This document shows positions 32,165 to 37,123 of a stretch of 37,123 nucleotides of DNA, piece after piece. Below the pieces are notes generated by a model. It was not told the origin of the DNA. It was given only the letters and a program-made list of their open reading frames with translations, and ran no database searches. Position numbers and translations under genes: made by a program. The DNA is from Oscillospiraceae bacterium (GTDB lineage Bacteria; Bacillota; Clostridia; Oscillospirales; Ruminococcaceae), in NCBI GenBank assembly GCA_019423755.1, contig JAHZAU010000022.1, positions 1 through 37,123 of the forward strand, read 5' to 3'. Each line of letters begins with the position of its first letter. Within the stretch, counting starts at the first letter, position 1.

Positions 32165-33001
32165 TTACAGCAAGGTGGATACCAGCACGCTGCCTGCTAC
32201 CCAAAGGGCGGAAACCGCCAGAAACAGCAGGTCGTTGCAGGTGACCTTCAGCGAGGCAAGCTTCATGCGGCGCACCGCCGGGTCAGCGGCGGCATAGCGG
32301 TACCCCCGCAGCTCCAGGGCTTCCACCGTGGTACGGGCACGCTTGGCGGTGTTGAGCATCAGGGGGTAAAACGATTCCATAATTATACGCACCTGGTATG
32401 CCAGGTACTTTACCTTTCCCCAAAAGCTGCCGCGGGCCGGCGGGCAGCCCCGCAGCCGGTGGGAAAGCAGCACGTTTTGGAACTCCTCCATGAGCATGGG
32501 GAGCATACGGTAGGCGTAAGAGATGGAGAAGCTCAGCTGCTCCGGGCAGCCGAACCACAAAAGCCCATTGGCCAGACGGTCCGGGTCCAAGCCGGAAAAT
32601 ACCGTCACCGAGGCCAGCGAGATGGTAGCCACCTTAACGGTGAGTACCAGCAGCGGCAGGATGGCACTGGCGTCGCCGCCAAACAGCAGCGTAGCCAAAA
32701 ACAGGTAGCCCGTCTGGGAAAAGACCCCTACCGCAAACAGGAACAGCACCAGCCCCGCCACCCGGGCCAGCAGGGTGGTGAGCATCACCAGCAGAAAGCT
32801 GCCCAGCAGGAACGGGAGGTCGTTCACAAACCACGGCACCACCCCGAAGAACAGATACCATCCCATGAGGATGCGGGGGTCCAGCGCCGCAATGACGGTA
32901 TCACTGTTCCCGTAAGCGTTTTGCAGCACCTGGCTGCGCAGAAAATCCATGGAAAATTTGTCCAGCAGTTCCTCCTGCCAGCCGTTTTTTTGCGAGTCCA
33001 T
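32165..33001 (-). CDS. ECF transporter T component (EcfT-like)
   Basis: A 278-residue integral membrane protein with about five hydrophobic segments in the first 130 residues and two cytosolic coupling regions with the Arg-Gly motifs SHRLRGCPP and LELRGYRYA, which contact the ATPases. LDPRILMGWYLFF near the N-terminus and ISYAYRMLPMLMEEF are family features. It scaffolds the S component and ATPase. The start ATG 33001 has AAAGGAG upstream. It sits 72 bases after the ATPase gene; the gap contains a GC-rich hairpin. Confidence 0.92.
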   Translation of the reverse strand: MDSQKNGWQEELLDKFSMDFLRSQVLQNAYGNSDTVIAALDPRILMGWYLFFGVVPWFVNDLPFLLGSFLLVMLTTLLARVAGLVLFLFAVGVFSQTGYLFLATLLFGGDASAILPLLVLTVKVATISLASVTVFSGLDPDRLANGLLWFGCPEQLSFSISYAYRMLPMLMEEFQNVLLSHRLRGCPPARGSFWGKVKYLAYQVRIIMESFYPLMLNTAKRARTTVEALELRGYRYAAADPAVRRMKLASLKVTCNDLLFLAVSALWVAGSVLVSTLL

Positions 33002-33024
33002 GACTGTCTCCTTTCGTTCCTTGC

Positions 33025-33061
33025 AAAAGGCCCCGCCCTTGGGATACGGCGGGCCGGGCCT
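33025..33061 (-). terminator. weak intercistronic hairpin between ATPase and T-component genes
   Basis: On the minus strand GGCC and CCGCC pair with GGCGG and GGCC, leaving a four-base bulge in one arm, followed by TTTTGC. It may tune the ratio of subunits or be a processing site rather than a true terminator. Confidence 0.35.
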
Positions 33062-33073
33062 GGAGATTTTTTG

Positions 33074-34774
33074 TTAGCGGGTGAAGCAGCGCACAAACTC
33101 CTCCACCGTAAAGCAGCGGGCCTGCGGGTCCAGCTGCTGGGCCAGGGTGTAAATTTCCGGCGGGCGGATGCCCACCAGGCGGGCCACCTGCTCGTTTTGG
33201 AAGATCTGCTCCCGGGTGCCGTCGGCCACCACGCGCCCCTGGTTCAGCACGATGATCCGCTGGGCCCACTGGCACACCAGCTGCATGTCGTGGGTGGCAA
33301 TGACGGCGGTCTGTACCACCTGTTTCATCTCCTCCAGCACCGAAAGGATCTCCCGGCGGGTGGCGATGTCCAGGTTGGCGGTGGGTTCGTCCAGCAGAAG
33401 GATGCCAGGCTCCAGCGCAACGCCGATGGCCAGACTGGCCCGGCGCATCTGGCCGCCGGAAAGCAGCCGCCCGTCCCGCTGGGCAAGTTCCGTCAGCGAA
33501 AAGCGCTCCAACAGCTCCTGGGTACGCTCCTGCCAGTGGAGCAGCTTGCGGGCGCGCATGGCATAGGCAATGTCAGCGCCGATGGAATCCTGTATGAACA
33601 TCTCCTCGGGGTTTTGGTACACCAGGGAGATCCAGCGGGAAAGGTCCTCCGCCTTGCGGTCCCCGATGGCTTTTCCAAACAGAGAGACCTCCCCTGCCTG
33701 GGGGCGCAGCAGGCCCACCATCAGCTTCATGAGGGTGGATTTTCCGGCGCCGTTGGAACCGATGAGCGCCACCTTTTCCCCGGTGCGGATGCACAGGTCC
33801 AGGTCCTGGAGCACCGGACGCTTCTCACCGGTGACGGAACGGTATCCCAACCGCACATGGGAAAACCGCACCGCCTCGGGGGCTGGGTCCGCTGCCGGCG
33901 GCTCCGGCTCCCGGCCGGTTTGCCCCAGGGTATGGGGCAGGCGGGAAAAGCGCGCTCTCCCCTGCTCCAGCGTGGTGGGCAGCGGCTGGTCGGCGGGCAG
34001 GATGCCGTCCTGCCGCAGACAGTGGGCCGCCTGGGTCACCTGCGGCGGGAAGATGTTGCACTCCTGCAGCTCCTCCACCCGCTGCAGTGCCTCCCCGGTG
34101 GGGAGCTGCCAGCGCACCTGGCCGTCCCGCAGCAGCAGCACCTGGTCGCAGTATTCCGCGATGTATTCGGTGTGGTGCTCGATGACGATGATGGTCTTGC
34201 CGCCTTCCCGGTTCAGGCGGCGCAGCACCTGGTAGATGCGGTCGGCGTGGGCCGGGTCCAGCTGGGCGATGGGTTCGTCCAGAATCAGGATATCCGGCTG
34301 CAGGGACACCGCCCCGGCCAGCGCCAGCAGGTGGGTCTGTCCGCCGGAAAGCTGCCAGATGTATTCCTCCTCCCGGCCTTCCAGCCCGCAGCTGGCCAAA
34401 GCCTGGCGGCCGCGCTCCTGGTAATCGGGGAAGGCGTAGTTCAGGCAGGCGTAGGACGCATCGTCCAGCACGGTGGGGCGGACGATCTGGTTTTCAAAGT
34501 CCTGGTACACATAGCCCACCTTGCGGGCCAGGGTACCAATGTCCTGCTGGCGGGTGCTCTCCCCCAGGATGCGCACCTCGCCCTCCATCTGTCCGGCGAT
34601 AAAGTGCGGGATCAGGCCGTTGATGGCCTTGCAAAGGGTGGATTTCCCGCAGCCGTTGTTGCCCACAATGGCCACGAAGGCCCCTTTCGGGACCTCCAGG
34701 GAGATGTGGCGCAAGGTCGGCTGAGAACTGCCCGGATAGGAAAAGCTCAGGTCTTGGATCTCGATGGCGTTCAT
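33074..34774 (-). CDS. ECF transporter ATPase, two ABC domains fused
   Basis: A 566-residue protein with two complete ABC domains in one chain, equal to EcfA1 plus EcfA2 (as in YkoD-type proteins). Domain 1: Walker A GNNGCGKST, signature QLSGGQTHLLALA, Walker B ILILDEPIAQLD, then IEHHTEYIAEYCD. Domain 2: Walker A GSNGAGKST, signature LLSGGQMRRASLA, Walker B ILLLDEPTANLD, then ATHDMQLVCQWA. Both sites look intact. It begins directly after the S-component stop (no gap), so the two are coupled. A dedicated fused ATPase argues for a group I ECF transporter serving one substrate. Confidence 0.95.
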   Translation of the reverse strand: MNAIEIQDLSFSYPGSSQPTLRHISLEVPKGAFVAIVGNNGCGKSTLCKAINGLIPHFIAGQMEGEVRILGESTRQQDIGTLARKVGYVYQDFENQIVRPTVLDDASYACLNYAFPDYQERGRQALASCGLEGREEEYIWQLSGGQTHLLALAGAVSLQPDILILDEPIAQLDPAHADRIYQVLRRLNREGGKTIIVIEHHTEYIAEYCDQVLLLRDGQVRWQLPTGEALQRVEELQECNIFPPQVTQAAHCLRQDGILPADQPLPTTLEQGRARFSRLPHTLGQTGREPEPPAADPAPEAVRFSHVRLGYRSVTGEKRPVLQDLDLCIRTGEKVALIGSNGAGKSTLMKLMVGLLRPQAGEVSLFGKAIGDRKAEDLSRWISLVYQNPEEMFIQDSIGADIAYAMRARKLLHWQERTQELLERFSLTELAQRDGRLLSGGQMRRASLAIGVALEPGILLLDEPTANLDIATRREILSVLEEMKQVVQTAVIATHDMQLVCQWAQRIIVLNQGRVVADGTREQIFQNEQVARLVGIRPPEIYTLAQQLDPQARCFTVEEFVRCFTR

Positions 34775-35626
34775 CTAGCGTGTTACAGTCCTTTCGCGCA
34801 GTTTTGCGGAGTGTTTGATCCACAGCAGGGCCAGTACCGCCAGTGCGGCAGCAACGACCATACCGCTGGCCAGGGCGGTGCCGCTTTCGGCCCAGCTGGC
34901 TTCCCAGTCAATGAGCGACATACCAGCCGTGGCAGCCAGCTCCGCCACAACGGCACAGCCGAAGCCAACGGCACACAGGGCCAGCGCCTTGGGCTGGATG
35001 CCTGCGGTCACCGACTGCTCGGTGCGGGGCGCCATACCCAGCAGGGGCTCGATTTTGCCATAGAGGCGGGGTACCAGGTACATGGTGGGCAGCATACAGA
35101 AAAGGATACCGGAGAACAGCAGGTCGTTGCAGAAAGCAAAGCCCTCGGTGGCAAAGACGCTTTCCGGCAGGCCGGCAACCGATTCAAATTCTTCCACCGC
35201 AAGCTGCACCTTGAGGATGTCCACCACGGTGCCCATGAACAGCTGGGCGGCTGTGCCGGTGATGGCCGCAACGCCCACCATAACGCGGTTTTTCGGGTTC
35301 TTGACCATCCGTCCGGCCAGGTAAACGCCGATCGTGACGGTGAGGAACTTTTCCAGTTCGCCCAGGCCGCCAAACTGGCCCAGCATGATTTCGCTGAACA
35401 CCAGCTCGCCGGTGGCGGCGCCCAAGGCGGCCCAAAGCGGGTCAAACAGGATAGCCAAAGTCAGCGGGATAAACAGGAAGTATTCCACCGAAAGTTCCAC
35501 CAGGCCAAGCTGGACCTTGGGGATCAGTTCGGTAAACAGGGTAGCAAGCCCGTAAAGGGACATGCTCAGCACAAAGATCATCATCTTCTGCGACTGGGTC
35601 GCGGTTTGGTTGCTTGTGGGATTCAT
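34775..35626 (-). CDS. ECF transporter S (substrate-binding) component, substrate unknown
   Basis: A 283-residue membrane protein with about seven to eight hydrophobic segments, larger than the usual 170-200 residues of S components. The first 170 residues have the S-component layout with AILFDPLWAALGAATGELVF and a conserved-looking ELVFSEIMLGQFGGLGELE stretch; NPKNRVMVGVAAITGTAAQL follows. An extra C-terminal part adds two or three helices. It does not match the vitamin-specific motifs I know (RibU, ThiT, BioY, FolT, CbiM). Start ATG 35626 follows GAGGAGGAAA. First gene of the operon with ATPase, T component and PHP hydrolase. Confidence 0.85.
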   Translation of the reverse strand: MNPTSNQTATQSQKMMIFVLSMSLYGLATLFTELIPKVQLGLVELSVEYFLFIPLTLAILFDPLWAALGAATGELVFSEIMLGQFGGLGELEKFLTVTIGVYLAGRMVKNPKNRVMVGVAAITGTAAQLFMGTVVDILKVQLAVEEFESVAGLPESVFATEGFAFCNDLLFSGILFCMLPTMYLVPRLYGKIEPLLGMAPRTEQSVTAGIQPKALALCAVGFGCAVVAELAATAGMSLIDWEASWAESGTALASGMVVAAALAVLALLWIKHSAKLRERTVTR

Positions 35627-35682
35627 GATGTTTCCTCCTCAATTTCATCAGCAAAGAGCTTTCTGTTTTTTGGAACAACATC

Positions 35683-35772
35683 AGTTTACCAAAGTTCTGT
35701 TAACCTATCCCGCCGGAAAAGGTAAAATGTAATTTATTTTTCTCTAAATTCGGTAAATGAAAATTTAATTTC
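35683..35772 (-). promoter_or_regulatory. AT-rich control region of the ECF operon
   Basis: On the minus strand TAAACT preceded by TGG (35688-35683) is a candidate extended -10; no good -35 was found. A hexamer occurs three times: TTTACC at 35685-35690 (plus strand) and GGTAAA at 35721-35726 and 35752-35757, the last two 31 bases (about three helical turns) apart. GAAA-N6-TTTC at 35759-35772 resembles half-sites of RpiR-type operators. No riboswitch structure known to me (TPP, FMN, cobalamin, folate) was found. The gap 35627-35881 holds no gene. Confidence 0.45.
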
Positions 35773-35823
35773 TTTCCTTGCAGCCGTGTCCCAAAGTTTT
35801 AACCAAACTTAACCCCAAAGCGC

Positions 35824-35852
35824 TGGAAGCCGCCGGGGCGCGGGACTATACT
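35824..35852 (+). promoter_or_regulatory. promoter for the Cys-rich leader and small-protein unit
   Basis: TATACT at 35847-35852 with a weak -35 (TGGAAG, 35824-35829, 17-base spacer). The start would be near 35859, just before the ribosome site AAGGAGGG (35868-35875). Confidence 0.5.
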
Positions 35853-35881
35853 GGAGACAGAACGAAAAAGGAGGGAGCGCC

Positions 35882-36004
35882 ATGAAAGCAAAGCAAACCA
35901 TCGGCCTGGCGGCGGTATGCCGCTGCCCCTCCCTCTTTGCCGGCTCGAGCCGCTCCTGCGCCTGCGCGCGGGGGACGTTGGCTCGGGCCGCTTTTTTTGC
36001 CTAA
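35882..36004 (+). CDS. possible 40-residue Cys/Ala/Arg-rich leader peptide
   Basis: A short frame starting at ATG 35882, with a strong ribosome site AAGGAGGG 6 bases upstream, and ending at TAA 36002-36004. The product starts MKAKQTIGLAAVCRC and has four Cys in two pairs (CRC at 13-15, CAC at 26-28). No homologue is known to me. Its 3' third overlaps a terminator hairpin (35941-35998), the layout of a leader peptide that controls transcription into the next gene. The ribosome site can pair with CTCCCTCTTT at 35929-35938. It may instead be an untranslated leader that merely contains an open frame. Confidence 0.45.
   Translation: MKAKQTIGLAAVCRCPSLFAGSSRSCACARGTLARAAFFA
35941..35998 (+). terminator. 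terminator (attenuator candidate) inside the leader frame
   Basis: CGGCTCGAGCC (35941-35951) pairs with GGCTCGGGCCG (35980-35990), 11 pairs with one G-U and a 28-base GC-rich loop, followed by seven T (35992-35998). It lies upstream of the 64-residue Cys-rich protein gene and would stop most transcripts before it. Confidence 0.7.
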
Positions 36005-36038
36005 AATGCACCGGCCCAGCCGAAAGGAGTCTTGCACC

Positions 36039-36233
36039 ATGCTGCCCTGTCAAACCAACTGTTCCGGATATTGCCCCGGCTGCCACAAGCACTGCGCCCA
36101 GTGGCAGCGCTTCCAGGAGGACCAGCGCCAGCAGCGCCTGGCCAAAAAGCAGTACCTGCGCTTTTACGGGCAGCTTTGCTCCCAGCTCACCTACCAGCTG
36201 ACCTCCATGCAGGCGCGGTACTCGGTGCGCTAG
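36039..36233 (+). CDS. small Cys-rich protein, putative metal-binding, unknown function
   Basis: A 64-residue protein. The first 19 residues hold five Cys in the pattern Cx3Cx3Cx2Cx3C, including GCHKHC, with a further Cys47. The rest is a Gln/Arg/Lys-rich helix (QRFQEDQRQQRLAKKQYL). The arrangement suggests zinc or Fe-S binding. The GCHxxC element followed by a charged helix recalls small proteins of Firmicutes and their phages, from memory only. Start ATG 36039 has AAAGGAG 9 bases upstream. It lies 34 bases after the leader frame and ends before a strong terminator. No phage genes are near. Confidence 0.75.
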   Translation: MLPCQTNCSGYCPGCHKHCAQWQRFQEDQRQQRLAKKQYLRFYGQLCSQLTYQLTSMQARYSVR

Positions 36234-36270
36234 CTCTCCCCTTCCCTGCCATCCCCTTTTCATCCCATAC

Positions 36271-36311
36271 AAAAAGCCACCCCGCGGCCGGTGCTGCGGG
36301 GTGGCTTTTTT
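36271..36311. terminator. bidirectional terminator between convergent genes
   Basis: AAAAAGCCACCCCGC (36271-36285) pairs perfectly with GCGGGGTGGCTTTTT (36296-36310), 15 pairs and a 10-base loop. The A/T flanks let it serve both the small Cys-rich protein gene and the PFL-like gene. Confidence 0.95.
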
Positions 36312-36326
36312 GCAAGCCTTGGGGGC

Positions 36327-37123
36327 TTAGTTTTTGAAGCTGTGGATGGGAGCCGGGATGCGGCCGCCGCGGGCGATGAAGTCGCCGCAGCCGAACTGGT
36401 TCACCGGCATAATGGGCGCGTAGCCCAGCAGGCCGCCGAAGTTGACCGTCTCGCCCACGCCTTTGCCGATAACGGGGATCAGGCGGACCGCGGTGGTCTT
36501 GGCGTTGATCATACCGATGGCGGCTTCGTCGGCGATGATGCCGGAGATGGTGGAAGCCGGGGTATCGCCGGGGATGGCGATCATATCCAGGCCCACCGAG
36601 CAGACGCAGGTCATGGCCTCGAGTTTTTCCAGGGTCAGGGCGCCTTTTTCGGCAGCGGTGATCATACCGTGGTCCTCGCTGACCGGGATGAACGCGCCGC
36701 TCAGGCCGCCGACGTAAGCGGAAGCCATAACGCCGCCCTTCTTCACGTTGTCGTTGAGCAGAGCCAGGGCGCAGGTGGTACCGGGAGCGCCGGCAGCTTC
36801 CAGGCCCATCTCCTCAAAGATCTCGGCGATGCTGTCGCCGATGAGGGGGGTGGGAGCCAGGGACAGGTCGATGATGCCGAAGGGGGTATTCAGCCGTTTG
36901 GCGGCTTCCCAGGCGACCTGCTGGCCCACGCGGGTGATCTTGAAGGCGGTGCGCTTCACCACGTCGCAGAGGGTCTCGAAGTCGGCGCCGCGGCACTCTT
37001 CCAGGGCTTTTTTCACCACGCCGGGGCCGCTGACGCCCACGTTGATGACGCTGTCGGCTTCACCCACACCGTGGAAGGCGCCGGCCATGAAGGGGTTGTC
37101 CTCCACGGCGTTGCAGAACACCA
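36327..37123 (-). CDS. PFL-like family protein (UPF0210/DUF711), 5' part cut by window end
   Basis: The C-terminal 264 or so residues of a UPF0210 protein, a family with a pyruvate-formate-lyase-like fold but no demonstrated activity. Family marks are NPFMAGAFHGVGEADSVINV, VGVSGPGVVKKALE, GIIDLSLAPTP, GLEAAGAPGTTCALALLND, GGLSGAFIPVSEDHGM, CSVGLDMIAIPGDTP and the terminal NQFGCGDFIARGGRIPAPIH. The start lies beyond the window. In Firmicutes the gene usually follows a small ACT-domain protein gene, which should lie outside to the right. No catalytic assignment can be made. Confidence 0.93.
   Translation of the reverse strand, partial: VFCNAVEDNPFMAGAFHGVGEADSVINVGVSGPGVVKKALEECRGADFETLCDVVKRTAFKITRVGQQVAWEAAKRLNTPFGIIDLSLAPTPLIGDSIAEIFEEMGLEAAGAPGTTCALALLNDNVKKGGVMASAYVGGLSGAFIPVSEDHGMITAAEKGALTLEKLEAMTCVCSVGLDMIAIPGDTPASTISGIIADEAAIGMINAKTTAVRLIPVIGKGVGETVNFGGLLGYAPIMPVNQFGCGDFIARGGRIPAPIHSFKN

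Noticed and set aside
32459..35725. 1088-codon open frame on the plus strand opposite the ECF operon
   Set aside because: It is the antisense of four clear membrane/ATPase genes; the His/Gln/Gly-rich product is the usual reverse frame of GC-rich coding DNA.
35627..35881. Vitamin riboswitch before the ECF S component
   Set aside because: No TPP, FMN, cobalamin, folate or preQ1-like conserved core was seen; the region is simple AT-rich sequence.
36039..36233. Prophage remnant signalled by the GCHxxC protein
   Set aside because: No integrase, capsid, terminase or attachment repeat nearby; both neighbours are chromosomal genes.
35799..36272. 157-codon minus-strand frame over the Cys-rich unit
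   Set aside because: No ribosome site, Arg/Gly/Pro-rich product, and the opposite strand has two well-initiated short frames with a terminator.

Overview
The window is ordinary chromosomal DNA of a high-GC Gram-positive of the Clostridia, most likely a gut Oscillospiraceae/Ruminococcaceae relative (Faecalibacterium, Gemmiger or Subdoligranulum type). That placement is an inference. It rests on the Firmicutes gene order miaB-ylbF-mutS-mutL-miaA-hfq, the ylm/sepF/divIVA group, strong AGGAGG ribosome sites, a split transketolase, ECF-type transport and short unspliced sigma-A-type promoters in GC-rich DNA. No rRNA, tRNA, CRISPR array, transposase, integrase or phage structural gene was seen.

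Layout. (1) 1-4023, minus: a MarR-type regulator followed by two overlapping half-transporters that form a heterodimeric ABC exporter; the second is cut by the window start. (2) 4318-5472, plus: a divergent SGNH-hydrolase lipoprotein. (3) 5635-8150, plus: a cytosolic protein joining a ParB-like segment to a BMP-type nucleoside-binding domain, translationally coupled to a metallophosphoesterase. (4) 8217-10541, minus: both halves of a split transketolase, then free-methionine-R-sulfoxide reductase. (5) 10810-28733, minus: one co-directional run of about 18 kb that reads, in transcription order, miaB, ylbF-like, mutS, a small XRE regulator, mutL, miaA, hfq, an HlyD-type membrane protein, yggS, sepF, ylmH, divIVA, ileS, lspA, an rluD-type pseudouridine synthase and a HAD hydrolase. 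Promoters are visible before miaB and hfq, and terminators after ylbF, ileS and the HAD gene. (6) 28892-30296, plus: a 65-residue protein of unknown function and an M42 aminopeptidase. (7) 30410-35626, minus: a complete ECF transporter (S component, fused double ATPase, T component), a PHP-domain hydrolase and an RpiR/SIS regulator. (8) 35882-36233, plus: a Cys-rich 40-codon reading frame, a terminator and a Cys-rich 64-residue protein. (9) 36327-end, minus: a PFL-like (UPF0210) protein, cut by the window end.

How they fit together: region 5 is housekeeping, covering tRNA modification (MiaA and MiaB act in series on A37), mismatch repair, RNA chaperoning, division-site assembly and lipoprotein maturation. 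The candidates for undescribed biology are the ECF-PHP-RpiR locus with its AT-rich control region, the Cys-rich leader/attenuator arrangement at 35847-36233, and the ParB-like/BMP plus phosphoesterase pair.
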